NCBI RefSeq assembly: GCF_017355955.1
Contig: NZ_JAFFID010000003.1
Coordinates: 124,001-188,000 of the forward strand
DNA: 64,000 bases
From: Sabulibacter ruber
Lineage (GTDB): Bacteria > Bacteroidota > Bacteroidia > Cytophagales > Hymenobacteraceae
Direction: 5' to 3'
Position 1 is the first letter of the stretch; the number at the start of each line of letters is the position of its first letter. The notes below the pieces were generated by a model. It searched no databases and was not told where the DNA came from. It saw only the letters and a program-made list of their open reading frames with translations. Shown here piece by piece: positions 40,206-48,856 of this stretch. The position numbers were made by a program, and so were the translations under genes.

Positions 40206-41603
40206 ATGAAGCGCTTGCGGTTTGTTTGTCTGTGGTTCTGTTGTCTCCTGTTGGGAGCCTGCCTGGCGTTGCCTGCCATGGCCCAAAACAAACCCGCGCC
40301 GCCGCCTAAGAAAACCCGTCTGTTGTTTCTGCTGGATGCCTCGGGTTCCATGATGGCTAAATGGGAAACCAGTGACCGCTGGAAAGTTGCGCAACGCATG
40401 CTGGCCCGCATGGCCGACTCCCTGGACTCCTACTCCAACCTGGAGATTGGGCTGCGGGTGTACGGGCACCAGACACCGGTAAACCAGAAGAACTGCAAAG
40501 ACACTAAACTGGAGGTACCGTTTGCGGCGCACAACGCCAACAACATCAAAAGGCGGCTGCAGCAGATTACGCCCAAAGGAAACACGCCCATTACCTACTC
40601 ACTGGAACAATCGGCGAAGGACTTTCCGCAGGACCCAAACTCCCGGAACGTTATCGTGATCATCACCGATGGCCTGGAGAGTTGCGGCGGAGACCCTTGT
40701 GCGGCCTCACTGGCCCTGCAGAAAAAGCGGGTGTTCCTGAAACCGTTCATCATTGGCCTGGGCGATGACCCCGGTTATGCGCAGCAGTTTGGGTGTATGG
40801 GGCAGTACTATAATGCCTCAGACATCAAGACCTTCCAGAAAGTGCTGGACAACGTCATCAGTATCGCCCTGAAGAAAACCACCGTTTCAGTGGAGCTCAC
40901 AGATGATGCCGGCCGGCCGGTGGAAACCAACGTGAACATGACGTTCATGAACAACGTGACCGACCAACCCGAGTACAACTATGTGCATTACATGGATGTT
41001 ACCGGCAAAACCGATGTGCTGGAGATTGACGCCCTGCTTTCGTATGACCTGGTGGTGAACACCATCCCGGCGGTGCAGCTCAAGAACCTGAACATCAAGC
41101 CAGGCCAGCACAACGTATTCCGGGTGAAAGCCCCGCAGGGGTATCTGTACCTTCGGCAGGATGCGCCTACCTCCTATGGGTCTATGACGGCGTTGGTGCG
41201 GGAAAAAGGCAGCCCCTATATCCTGAATACCCAACGGTTCCCCAGCCAGCAGAAGTACCTGGCCGGTACCTATGAAGTGGAGCTGCTCACCTTGCCGCGC
41301 ATCAGGCAAACTGTTACGGTAAAGCAAGGCCAGGCCACACAGGTGACCTTTGCCCCACCCGGCTCCCTGAGCATTACGCAGGATTTGCAGGGCTACGGCA
41401 GCCTTTACCTGCTGCAACCAGACGGTAGCCAGCAATGGATCTGGAACATGCCAGAGGGCAGCAGCAAAATAAGTGTTCCGCTGCAGCCGGGCCGCTATCG
41501 CCTGGTGTTCAGGATAAGATCTGCCAAAGGCAGCCAGTTCACAGATGTGAAAGACTTTAGTATTAAATCAAATTTGACCACTACGATAAAACTTTTCAAC
41601 TAA
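40206..41603 (+). CDS. Exported VWA-domain protein between the two transketolase genes
   Basis: 465 residues with a signal peptide (1-27, ALPAMAQ; Cys19 could also be a lipid site in LLLGAC). The von Willebrand factor A domain (about 37-225) has a complete MIDAS: DASGS at 44-48, the Thr in GNTPITYSL, and Asp in ITDGLESC. The rest is beta-rich with Ig-like repeats (VSVELTDDAGRP, YLYLRQDAPTS, LPRIRQTVTVKQG), probably three similar sandwich modules. It is spaced 51 bases after the N subunit and 4 bases before the C subunit and must share their transcript. A link to transketolase is not obvious. Confidence 0.85.
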   Translation: MKRLRFVCLWFCCLLLGACLALPAMAQNKPAPPPKKTRLLFLLDASGSMMAKWETSDRWKVAQRMLARMADSLDSYSNLEIGLRVYGHQTPVNQKNCKDTKLEVPFAAHNANNIKRRLQQITPKGNTPITYSLEQSAKDFPQDPNSRNVIVIITDGLESCGGDPCAASLALQKKRVFLKPFIIGLGDDPGYAQQFGCMGQYYNASDIKTFQKVLDNVISIALKKTTVSVELTDDAGRPVETNVNMTFMNNVTDQPEYNYVHYMDVTGKTDVLEIDALLSYDLVVNTIPAVQLKNLNIKPGQHNVFRVKAPQGYLYLRQDAPTSYGSMTALVREKGSPYILNTQRFPSQQKYLAGTYEVELLTLPRIRQTVTVKQGQATQVTFAPPGSLSITQDLQGYGSLYLLQPDGSQQWIWNMPEGSSKISVPLQPGRYRLVFRIRSAKGSQFTDVKDFSIKSNLTTTIKLFN

Positions 41604-41607
41604 TAAG

Positions 41608-42564
41608 ATGAAGGATTTCCCTTACTCAGAATCTAAAGATACCCGCTCCGGTTTTGGGGCCGGTTTGTTGGAATTAGGCCGAACCAACCCCAATGTGGTG
41701 GCGCTGTGCGCTGACCTGGTGGGCTCCCTTAAAATGGGCGACTTCATCAAGGAGTTTCCGGAGCGCTTTTTCCAGGTAGGTATCGCGGAGGCCAACATGA
41801 TAGGCATTGCCGCCGGTATGACCATTGGCGGTAAGATTCCGTTCACCGGTACCTTCGCTAACTTCTCTACCGGGCGCGTGTATGACCAGATCCGTCAGTC
41901 AGTGGCGTATTCTGGCAAGAACGTGAAGATCTGCGCCTCGCACGCTGGTCTGACCCTGGGCGAGGACGGAGCTACCCACCAGATTCTGGAAGACATAGGC
42001 ATGATGAAAATGTTGCCGCACATGACGGTGATCAACCCTTGTGACTTCAACCAGACCAAAGCCGCTACCATTGCCATCGCAGATTATGAAGGTCCGGTGT
42101 ATTTGCGTTTCGGACGTCCGGTGGTGCCTAACTTCACCCCTGCCGACCAGAAATTTGAGATTGGCAAAGCCCTCATGCTGAACGAAGGCAAAGACGTCAC
42201 CATCCTGGCTACCGGTCACCTGGTATGGAAAGCTATTCTGGCGGGCAAACTGCTGGAAGAGCAAGGCATTGACGCTGAGATCATCAACATCCACACCATC
42301 AAGCCGTTGGATACCGAGGCTATTCTGGCATCGGTGCGCAAAACCGGTTGCGTAGTTACTGCCGAGGAGCATAACTACATGGGCGGCCTGGGCGAATCTG
42401 TGGCCCGGGTGCTGGCGCAGCAATTGCCAACTCCGCAGGAGTTTGTGGCCGTGCAAGACACCTTTGGCGAGAGCGGTACTCCTGAGCAGTTGATGGAGAA
42501 ATACGGCCTAAACGAGCAAAGCATTGTAGACGCCGCCAAGCGCGCCATAGCCCGTAAGCAATAG
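41608..42564 (+). CDS. Transketolase, C-terminal subunit
   Basis: 318 residues matching the pyrimidine-binding and C-terminal domains of transketolase: ADLVGSLKMG, the conserved Glu in QVGIAEANMIGIAAGM (about 52-67), and the C-terminal ATGHLVWKA and TVEEH-like TAEEHNYMGGLGE. It completes the enzyme whose N half is at 39297. Starts 4 bases after the VWA gene. A terminator follows. Confidence 0.94.
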   Translation: MKDFPYSESKDTRSGFGAGLLELGRTNPNVVALCADLVGSLKMGDFIKEFPERFFQVGIAEANMIGIAAGMTIGGKIPFTGTFANFSTGRVYDQIRQSVAYSGKNVKICASHAGLTLGEDGATHQILEDIGMMKMLPHMTVINPCDFNQTKAATIAIADYEGPVYLRFGRPVVPNFTPADQKFEIGKALMLNEGKDVTILATGHLVWKAILAGKLLEEQGIDAEIINIHTIKPLDTEAILASVRKTGCVVTAEEHNYMGGLGESVARVLAQQLPTPQEFVAVQDTFGESGTPEQLMEKYGLNEQSIVDAAKRAIARKQ

Positions 42565-42609
42565 TTTTTTGGTGTTCGTGATCAGTTTGTTAAACCAGTA
42601 AATGAACTC

Positions 42610-42663
42610 GCTTCTGTTTTAAGACCGTTTTAGCTAGAATAGCCTTAAAACAGAAGCTTTTTC
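42610..42663 (+). terminator. Terminator after transketolase, made from a motif copy
   Basis: GCTTCTGTTTTAAG (42610-42623) pairs with CTTAAAACAGAAGC (42644-42657), followed by TTTTTCTT. The loop region contains a motif copy. Confidence 0.8.
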
Positions 42664-42740
42664 TTCCATCATCTCAGCATTTGAATAAACCTCTACTTGC
42701 CTTACCCAACTGATTACGAACACCGAACAGCTAACTTCCC

Positions 42741-43280
42741 TTGGAAGACAAAGAGATTTTAGAGAAGTTTCAGAACCCAGATTCCCGCAACCTGGCTTTT
42801 AACCAACTGGTGCGCAAGTACCAGCAGAAGGTGTATTGGCACGTGCGTAAAATGGTGATTGACCATGACGATGCCGATGACCTGACCCAGGAGGTCTTTG
42901 TGAAAGTGTGGACCAACCTGGAAAATTTCCGCAAAGATTCCCAGCTCTACACCTGGATCTACCGCATTGCCACCAACGAGTGCCTCAACTTCCTGAGCTC
43001 CAAAAAGAAACGCTTCTTCCTGCCCCTCCACGACGTAGCCGCTGAGCTCTCTGAGAAACTGGATTCCTCAGATTCTTTCACCGGCGACGAGATCCAACTG
43101 AAACTCCAGAAGGCGCTTCTGCGTCTGCCCGACAAGCAACGGCTGGTCTTCAACATGAAATACTTTGATGAAATGAAGTACGAGGAAATCTCTGAGATTC
43201 TGGGTACTTCGGTGGGGGCCCTCAAGGCCTCTTACCACATTGCGGTGAAAAAAATTGAAGAATATTTGAAAAAAGATTAA
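42741..43280 (+). CDS. ECF-type RNA polymerase sigma factor
   Basis: 179 residues from a TTG. Region 2 (about 18-85: LVRKYQQKVYWHVRKMV, DHDDADDLTQEVFVKVW, TWIYRIATNE) and region 4 (about 120-175: LQKALLRLPDKQRLVFNMKYF, YEEISEILGTSVGALKASY) are complete; no extra domains. It should direct RNA polymerase to a set of extracytoplasmic-stress genes. The next gene, 32 bases on, is its likely anti-sigma factor. Confidence 0.92.
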   Translation: MEDKEILEKFQNPDSRNLAFNQLVRKYQQKVYWHVRKMVIDHDDADDLTQEVFVKVWTNLENFRKDSQLYTWIYRIATNECLNFLSSKKKRFFLPLHDVAAELSEKLDSSDSFTGDEIQLKLQKALLRLPDKQRLVFNMKYFDEMKYEEISEILGTSVGALKASYHIAVKKIEEYLKKD

Positions 43281-43312
43281 ACCTCAGGGCTTAACTTCAA
43301 TCTAACAGGCAG

Positions 43313-43756
43313 ATGGAAATGAAAAAGGAGTTTGACATGACAGAACTACCCAAAGAACCGGGCTTTCAGGTACCCGAGCATTATTTTGATGCCCTGCCTA
43401 CCCGCATTATGCAGCGTACCGCTTACGCCTCTGCCCCGGCCGCATCGCCGGTTACGTGGTTCCGGCAGTTCAGAACGGCGGTGGCGGGTGCTTCTCTGGG
43501 GGTGGTGTTTGCCTTGTCTTTTCTGGCTACCCAGTACTACAACACAGATCCATCTGCTGAGGAAGTAATGGCGCAGGTATCCCAAAAAGACATCTACCAT
43601 TACCTCACCACCCGCGTGGACCTGGAAACCTCTGATCTGGCCGAGGTGCCCGCCGTGAAGCCTCGGGAGTCTCTGGAGTTTCTGGATGTACGCTCCTCAG
43701 ACATAACCGAAGAGCAAAGAAAAGAGCTGTTGGAAGAAGCGTATGAGTACCGTTAA
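43313..43756 (+). CDS. Anti-sigma-factor-like single-pass membrane protein
   Basis: 147 residues: an N-terminal cytoplasmic part of about 45 residues (MTELPKEPGFQVPEHYFDALP), one membrane segment (about 53-72, AVAGASLGVVFALSFL) and a C-terminal part of about 75 residues with SSDITEEQRKELLEE. There is no zinc-binding HxxxCxxC motif. The layout (cytoplasmic part, membrane segment, periplasmic part) and the position right after the sigma factor suggest an anti-sigma factor. The next gene starts inside its end. Confidence 0.65.
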   Translation: MEMKKEFDMTELPKEPGFQVPEHYFDALPTRIMQRTAYASAPAASPVTWFRQFRTAVAGASLGVVFALSFLATQYYNTDPSAEEVMAQVSQKDIYHYLTTRVDLETSDLAEVPAVKPRESLEFLDVRSSDITEEQRKELLEEAYEYR

Positions 43757-43766
43757 TATAAAGAGA

Positions 43767-44222
43767 ATGAAAGTAACAAGAGTAGTGTTTCTGGTTCTGC
43801 TGCTGATGGGGTCGGTCTCCTTCGCCCAGGCGCAGAAGAAAGAAACTCCAGAAGAACGTAGAGAACGCATAGAGAAGATAGAGACGGCTAAAATCGCCTT
43901 CATCTCTGACAAGGTGAAATTCACCACTGAGCAGGCTCAACGTTTCTGGCCCCTTTACAAAGAGCACGAAAGCCGCAGAAACGAGCTCCGCCAGAAAAGC
44001 CGCTCTGTGAAGGAAGAAAACCTGAATAACCTTTCTGATGAGCAGATACAAGCCGGTTTGGAAACCCGGCTCAACCTGCGCCAACGGGAACTGGACCTGG
44101 ACAGAGATTACATGGAGCGTTATCTGCGCATCATCAGCCCCCGGCAACTGGCCACCTTTTACCGGGCAGATCGGGAATTCACGAAACTGCTGCTGGAGCG
44201 CCTGCAAACCGCCAGCAAGTAA
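43767..44222 (+). CDS. Spy/CpxP-like periplasmic protein
   Basis: 151 residues from the ATG giving MKVTRVVFLVLLLMG, which starts a signal peptide (1-22, FAQAQ); an ATG 24 bases earlier (43743) overlaps the previous gene. The mature part is alpha-helical and charged, with ERRERIEKIETAK, TEQAQRFWPLYKEHE and LLLERLQ, as in Spy/CpxP LTxxQ chaperones. Together with the ECF sigma and anti-sigma genes it makes an envelope-stress operon of a common Bacteroidota type. Confidence 0.75.
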   Translation: MKVTRVVFLVLLLMGSVSFAQAQKKETPEERRERIEKIETAKIAFISDKVKFTTEQAQRFWPLYKEHESRRNELRQKSRSVKEENLNNLSDEQIQAGLETRLNLRQRELDLDRDYMERYLRIISPRQLATFYRADREFTKLLLERLQTASK

Positions 44223-44275
44223 CAATTTGGTTTTAGTGTAGAGAGGGAGACGAAAGTCTCCTTTTTCTTTTTAGG

Positions 44276-44305
44276 CCTGTTTTGGTGAAAATGAGCTGAA
44301 ATCGT
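44276..44305 (+). repeat. Copy of the recurring intergenic motif
   Basis: CCTGTTTTGGTGAAAATGAG then CTGAAATCG; partial match after the Spy-like gene. Confidence 0.4.
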
Positions 44306-44315
44306 TAACCACCTC

Positions 44316-44462
44316 CCCTCGCTCGCCTCCGGCGAGTGTGAGTTATAGGGCGGCCTCTGGCCGCGATGGGGAAGGCCTTAACTGTAATCTCATACACTGG
44401 GAATATATGCATAGCGGCGGGACGCCGCAAAATAACGCACACTCGCCGGAGGCGAGCGAGGG
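44316..44462. repeat. Palindromic element, second copy of the CTCGCTCGCC family
   Basis: Arms CCTCGCTCGCCTCCGGCGAG and CTCGCCGGAGGCGAGCGAGG are exact reverse complements; the inside carries GGCGGCCTCTGGCCGC and GCGGCGGGACGCCGC. Same family as 29313-29441. Confidence 0.8.
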
Positions 44463-44563
44463 AACCAGGTCAAACATTTCTATCCATTTGGCTGAACTTC
44501 CCCCAAAATCCCACGCCTACCGGCAATCTTCGTATCTTTGTGGCTGACTTAAATCAAAATATT

Positions 44564-45757
44564 ATGTTATCGCCGCGCCAGCTCTTTCTTCAGCACCAAG
44601 CCCAGACCACCGATTTTCCCTTGCTCTTAGAAGTGGAGCGTGCCGAGGGCGTGTTCATGTACGGTCCTAACGGGGAGCGGTACCTGGATCTGATTTCAGG
44701 GATTGGGGTGAGCAACGTGGGGCACCGCCACCCACGGGTGTTACAGGCCATTCAAGGGCAGCTAGACAAATACCTGCACCTGATGGTGTACGGGGAGATT
44801 GTGCAGGCACCGCCGGCGCAACTGGCCCATGCCCTGGCTCAAACCTTACCCACTGGCCTGGACAATGTGTATTTTGTTTCGTCTGGCAGCGAAGCAGTGG
44901 AAGGAGCTTGTAAACTAGCCAAGCGCTTCACCGGCCGTACGGAGTTGGTGGCATTTAACAATGCGTACCACGGCTCTACCCAGGGTTCCCTCTCATTGAA
45001 CGGTTCAGAGGGTTTCAAGCGGGCATTCCGGCCGCTGTTGCCAGATGTGCGCCACATCCGGCACAACCAACTGGAAGACCTGGACCTGATTACCAATCGC
45101 ACCGCGGCCGTCATCCTGGAAACTGTGCAGGGCGAGGCCGGCGTTCGGGTGCCCACCCAGGATTACATGCAAGCCCTGCGCCAGCGGTGTACGGAAGTAG
45201 GTGCGCTGCTGATCCTGGACGAGATCCAAAGCGGTTTCGGGCGGACGGGTACTTTCTGGGCCTTTGAACAGTTTAACGTGGTGCCAGATATCCTCACCTG
45301 CGCCAAAGGTATGGGAGGCGGAATGCCCATTGGGGCGTTTATCTCGCGCCGTGAGATCATGCATTCTCTGAAGAATGATCCCATGCTGGGCCACATCACC
45401 ACGTTTGGCGGTCATCCGGTTTCCTGCGCGGCCTCTCTGGCTACGTTACAGGTGATTCAGGAAGAAGGACTTCTAGCGCAGGTTCCGGCCAAAGCGGCCC
45501 GGTTCAAAGAACGGCTGGCGCACCCTGCTATTCAGGAGATCAGAAACCAGGGCTTGATGATGGCCGTGGAGTTTGAATCCTTTGAGATTCTGAAAGCCAT
45601 CATAGATAATGCAATTCTGAAAGGCGTGCTCACCGACTGGTTCCTGTTCTGTGACAATTCCATGCGCATTGCGCCGCCCCTTACCATTACCTTCCAGGAG
45701 ATAGACGAAGCTTGTGATCTTATTTTAACGGCTATTACTGAGGAACTGGGTTTCTAA
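44564..45757 (+). CDS. Class-III PLP-dependent aminotransferase (acetylornithine/ornithine type)
   Basis: 397 residues from the ATG giving MLSPRQLFLQHQ; upstream codons of the same frame are the palindromic element and not coding. Key features: FVSSGSEAVEGACKLAK (about 105-121), NNAYHGSTQGSLSL, ETVQGEAGVRVP, LILDEIQSGFGRTG and the PLP-binding Lys248 in CAKGMGGGMPIGAF. It likely transfers an amino group between ornithine- or lysine-like donors and 2-oxoglutarate. The exact substrate (argD, rocD, lat-like) is undecided. Confidence 0.9.
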   Translation: MLSPRQLFLQHQAQTTDFPLLLEVERAEGVFMYGPNGERYLDLISGIGVSNVGHRHPRVLQAIQGQLDKYLHLMVYGEIVQAPPAQLAHALAQTLPTGLDNVYFVSSGSEAVEGACKLAKRFTGRTELVAFNNAYHGSTQGSLSLNGSEGFKRAFRPLLPDVRHIRHNQLEDLDLITNRTAAVILETVQGEAGVRVPTQDYMQALRQRCTEVGALLILDEIQSGFGRTGTFWAFEQFNVVPDILTCAKGMGGGMPIGAFISRREIMHSLKNDPMLGHITTFGGHPVSCAASLATLQVIQEEGLLAQVPAKAARFKERLAHPAIQEIRNQGLMMAVEFESFEILKAIIDNAILKGVLTDWFLFCDNSMRIAPPLTITFQEIDEACDLILTAITEELGF

Positions 45758-45786
45758 CCTGTTTTGCAGAAAACAGCCCAAAAATA
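45758..45786 (+). repeat. Copy of the recurring intergenic motif
   Basis: CCTGTTTTGCAGAAAACAGC then CCAAAAATA; begins on the first base after the aminotransferase stop. Confidence 0.55.
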
Positions 45787-45913
45787 AACCGTATTTAATT
45801 TCTGAACCTTTTAAACCCACATACAGTACAAGCACGAATCAGAGCCAGTCATTTACATGCTGGCTCTTTGAGCTTAAGAAAAGAACCACTTACCTATAAT
45901 CCCCCTCCTCTGC

Positions 45914-47671
45914 ATGGAGATAGCTTTAGTCCTGTGCCTTTTATTGCTTGCCATAGGCCTGTTTGCCTCAGAGAAACTTTCTGTGGATGTGGTGACCCTC
46001 ATCCTGCTTATTGTTTTAACGAGCACCCAGATCATTACCCCCGCCGAAGCGTTCGCCGGTTTCAGTAGCGATTTCATTATTATTCTGGCCTCCATCTTCG
46101 TGCTGAGCGCCGCCCTGGAAGACACGGGCATCTTAGACTTTCTGGTGAACTGGCTCATGCGCCATACCGGGCACCGGCCCACCGCCTTGTTGCTGTTCAT
46201 CATGGTCATTCCCGGGGCTATCTCGGCGTTCATGAACAACACAACCGTAACGGCTCTCTTTGTGACGCCCATTGTGGGAGTGGCCAAGAAAATGGGCACC
46301 AGTAGCTCTAAATACCTGATGCCCCTGGCCTATGCTTCCATTCTGGGCGGTACCTGTACGCTCATAGGAACCTCCACCAACGTGGCGGTAAGCGGTTATG
46401 TGAGCAAAGCGGGCATGGAGCCCTTCGGTTTCTTTGAATTCTCCGGAATAGGGCTCATCATTTTTGCGGTGGGCATTGTGTACATGATGACCATTGGCAA
46501 ACGCATGCTGCCAGCGGGCACCTCGCAGGGCCTTACCACCAAATACAACATCAAAACCTATCTTACCGAGATCATTGTGCAGGATGATTCCCCCCTGATC
46601 GGGCAGGTAGCCTTCGCCTCTGACCTGTCTAAAATGGGGTTCCGGATCCTGAACATCATTCGGAACAAGGAAAATTTCCTGCCAGATTATCGCACCCGCA
46701 TCAGAACCCAGGACATCCTACTGGTGGAGGGCGAGATTGATGACCTTATCAAGGTAAAGGAAACCAAGGGAATCCAGATCCTGGCCGACGTATTTGTGGA
46801 AGAAGATTTAGTGGGCGGCGATATACGGCTGGCCGAAATCCTGATTACCGGTAAGTCTGACCTCCTGAAACGTACCATCAAGCAAGTGGAATTCCAGCGG
46901 CGTTTTGGCCTGGTGGTGCTGGCGGTTTCCCGCCAGGGCGAAACCATCCGGACCAAGATTGGGGACGTGCAGCTCCAGTTGGGGGATTTGTTGCTGGTGC
47001 AAGGTTCCGCCGAGCGGCTGGAATACCTTAAAACGCATCAGCATTTAGCGGTGCTGGATGAGTTCAAGCCTATCCTGTTCAAGGAGCGCAAGGGCATCCT
47101 CACGCTTATTTTCTTTATCACCGCCATTCTGCTGGGGAGCTTTGAATTGCTGCCGCTTTCCATTTGCTTTCTGGGAGCGGCCGTTTTAAGCGTGCTTTTC
47201 AAATGTATAACCACCGACAGGGCTTACCAGGTGATTGACTGGCGTTTGCTGGTGCTGATTGGCGGTATGACGGCCTTCGGGATGGCCATGGAAAACTCCG
47301 GGGCAGATAAGTTTCTGGCCCAGTTTATCGTAGATATGCTGGAACCATTTGGTATACTGGTCATCCTGGCGGGGTTTATTTTACTAACCGTTTTCCTGAC
47401 CCAACCCATGTCCAATGCCGCGGCCGCGCTGGTGGTGCTGCCCATTGCCCTGCAAACGGCCCAACAGCTAGACGCCAATCCGCGCACGTTCGCTATCGCC
47501 ATTATGCTCTCAGCCTCGGTGTCCTTGATTACCCCGTTTGAGCCCTCCTGTATCCTGGTTTATAGCCCGGGCAAGTACTCGTTCAAGGATTTCCTTAAGA
47601 TTGGGTCGGGGCTCACGCTTATCCTGGTCCTGATTATCCTGTTTCTGGTACCTATTTTCTGGCCACTATAG
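45914..47671 (+). CDS. SLC13 family permease with two RCK_C (TrkA-C) domains
   Basis: 585 residues. About five hydrophobic segments at 1-190 and about six from 390 to 580, with two soluble RCK_C domains between (about 205-370). The N-terminal half has the motif IPGAISAFMNNTTVTALF, and LIGTSTNVAVSG; the C-terminal half has QPMSNAAAALVVLPI. This is the bacterial SLC13/CitT-type layout: Na+ or H+ coupled uptake of sulfate, dicarboxylates or other anions, regulated by ligands on the RCK_C domains. The substrate is not decided. Confidence 0.88.
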   Translation: MEIALVLCLLLLAIGLFASEKLSVDVVTLILLIVLTSTQIITPAEAFAGFSSDFIIILASIFVLSAALEDTGILDFLVNWLMRHTGHRPTALLLFIMVIPGAISAFMNNTTVTALFVTPIVGVAKKMGTSSSKYLMPLAYASILGGTCTLIGTSTNVAVSGYVSKAGMEPFGFFEFSGIGLIIFAVGIVYMMTIGKRMLPAGTSQGLTTKYNIKTYLTEIIVQDDSPLIGQVAFASDLSKMGFRILNIIRNKENFLPDYRTRIRTQDILLVEGEIDDLIKVKETKGIQILADVFVEEDLVGGDIRLAEILITGKSDLLKRTIKQVEFQRRFGLVVLAVSRQGETIRTKIGDVQLQLGDLLLVQGSAERLEYLKTHQHLAVLDEFKPILFKERKGILTLIFFITAILLGSFELLPLSICFLGAAVLSVLFKCITTDRAYQVIDWRLLVLIGGMTAFGMAMENSGADKFLAQFIVDMLEPFGILVILAGFILLTVFLTQPMSNAAAALVVLPIALQTAQQLDANPRTFAIAIMLSASVSLITPFEPSCILVYSPGKYSFKDFLKIGSGLTLILVLIILFLVPIFWPL

Positions 47672-47687
47672 ATTTTGCTGTTTTACG

Positions 47688-47718
47688 GCTGTTTCTCAGA
47701 AAACAAGCCAGAAACTGG
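47688..47718 (+). repeat. Copy of the recurring intergenic motif
   Basis: GCTGTTTCTCAGAAAACAAG then CCAGAAACTGG; just after the permease stop. Confidence 0.5.
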
Positions 47719-47777
47719 ATTTTAGCCAACAGGCAGAGGAAGCTTCGCGTACTGGTAAGGAACCATTTGTTAGGCGT

Positions 47778-48416
47778 ATGAACCGTGTACTCTGCTTCGG
47801 CTTTGTTTTGTTGCTGGGGTGTTCTCCCAAGAAAGACCCGGAAGATTTGTCGGTGCTTCCGCCTGCCTCAGATTCTGCCAGCACTTCCCTGGAGCAGGTA
47901 GTGGATTCTGTTTCCAATGCGCCGGAAGACGGCACGGCTACTACCTCCACCCCACCCCTGGACGTGAAACAACAACTGCCCGCCGAATTGGAAGTCCACC
48001 TGGACCGAACCCATGGCCTGTGGCAATTCCCTACCTTGACTGACTATGACGTGCAACGGGTACCCAAAGAGGAACAAGGCCCTTATTACCTGGAAGCCGA
48101 TTTCAACGGAGACAAGCAACAGGATTACGCCATTCAGCTACTGGAAAGGGATTCTGCCTTTGTGTATGCATTCCTGAAGAACAAAGCCGATTTTCAGGAG
48201 CACCTGCTGGAAAGGCACCAGTTGTTTGATATTGACGGCAAGAAAAGGAGCATCCGGTATCTCACCTTAGCCAAGAAAACCGCTAAGTATTATGATTACG
48301 CCACCCGCAAACAAATGAGTATCCCTTTAGACGGGATTTCAGTGGGCGCAGAGAACTACACGGCTACGTACGTGTGGGACAACGGCAAATTCAGGAAATT
48401 TGAAACCGGAGATTGA
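47778..48416 (+). CDS. Hypothetical lipoprotein
   Basis: 212 residues. Lipobox FVLLLGC, with Cys15; the mature part begins SPKKDPEDL and has a Ser/Thr-rich linker up to about 60. From about 75 there is an alpha/beta-type domain with YLEADFNGDKQQDYAIQLL, a string seen in VCBS/FG-GAP-like or hypothetical Bacteroidota lipoproteins (Asp-rich loop FNGDKQQD could bind calcium). Function unknown. Convergent with the TerB-like gene, whose stop is 11 bases away. Confidence 0.65.
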   Translation: MNRVLCFGFVLLLGCSPKKDPEDLSVLPPASDSASTSLEQVVDSVSNAPEDGTATTSTPPLDVKQQLPAELEVHLDRTHGLWQFPTLTDYDVQRVPKEEQGPYYLEADFNGDKQQDYAIQLLERDSAFVYAFLKNKADFQEHLLERHQLFDIDGKKRSIRYLTLAKKTAKYYDYATRKQMSIPLDGISVGAENYTATYVWDNGKFRKFETGD

Positions 48417-48427
48417 GGGCTTGCTGC

Positions 48428-48856
48428 TTACAGCTCCAGAAAGCTGATGGCTTCTTCCTTTATTTCCTCACGGGAGAGGCCGTCTTTCACCCCGGTGGTG
48501 ATTTTCTTGATCAGGACCCCTACTACGGCCTTTCTGAAGCCCATTTTGGTGGCAATGTCAACGCAGAACTCCATCTCGCTGTCATCCACAATGCCATCAG
48601 CCAGCATCATCTCCACCAGGTCATAGATCTGATCAAACCGGTCCAGGTCATTGTTGGGCATGGTTAGTTTCACGTTACTACTATCGGCCAGCAGCGCGCG
48701 CACTTCCTGGGCCCGCATACCTTTGCGTTCGCCAATAGAGATGATGTGCTCCATCTCCGCCGAATCTATATGCCCATCAATTTTAGCCAATGCGCCTAAA
48801 TTAACAATATGGCTTTTGAGCCGTTTTGTTTCCTCACTCTCAAAAATTGAAAACAT
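48428..48856 (-). CDS. TerB-like tellurite-resistance-domain protein
   Basis: 142 residues, no signal peptide. Pattern of acidic metal-binding loops as in TerB: KIDGHIDSAEMEHI (about 25-38) and ADGIVDDSEMEFCVDIA (about 86-102), separated by helices. TerB-type proteins bind metal ions at these Asp/Glu clusters; the domain occurs in many proteins unrelated to tellurite. No other ter gene is near. It is divergent from pfkA. Confidence 0.72.
   Translation of the reverse strand: MFSIFESEETKRLKSHIVNLGALAKIDGHIDSAEMEHIISIGERKGMRAQEVRALLADSSNVKLTMPNNDLDRFDQIYDLVEMMLADGIVDDSEMEFCVDIATKMGFRKAVVGVLIKKITTGVKDGLSREEIKEEAISFLEL

Larger units (their letters stand above)
44223..44563. other. Intergenic stretch with a palindromic element
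   Basis: Contains a motif copy (44276-44305), the second palindromic element of the CTCGCTCGCC family (44316-44462) and a -7-like TATCTTTG (44533-44540) for the aminotransferase. An open frame running through from 44366 into the next gene is the reading-through of the repeat. Confidence 0.55.

Noticed and set aside
42626..42657. Counting the transketolase terminator loop as an independent motif copy
   Set aside because: The match is inside a strong terminator and may be coincidence of the CTGTTTTAAG arms; I list it only as a supporting example.
44366..44563. Open frame extending the aminotransferase by 66 codons upstream
   Set aside because: The extension reads through the palindromic element and has no similarity to the family; the ATG at 44564 gives the normal N-terminus and sits just after a TATCTTTG -7 element.
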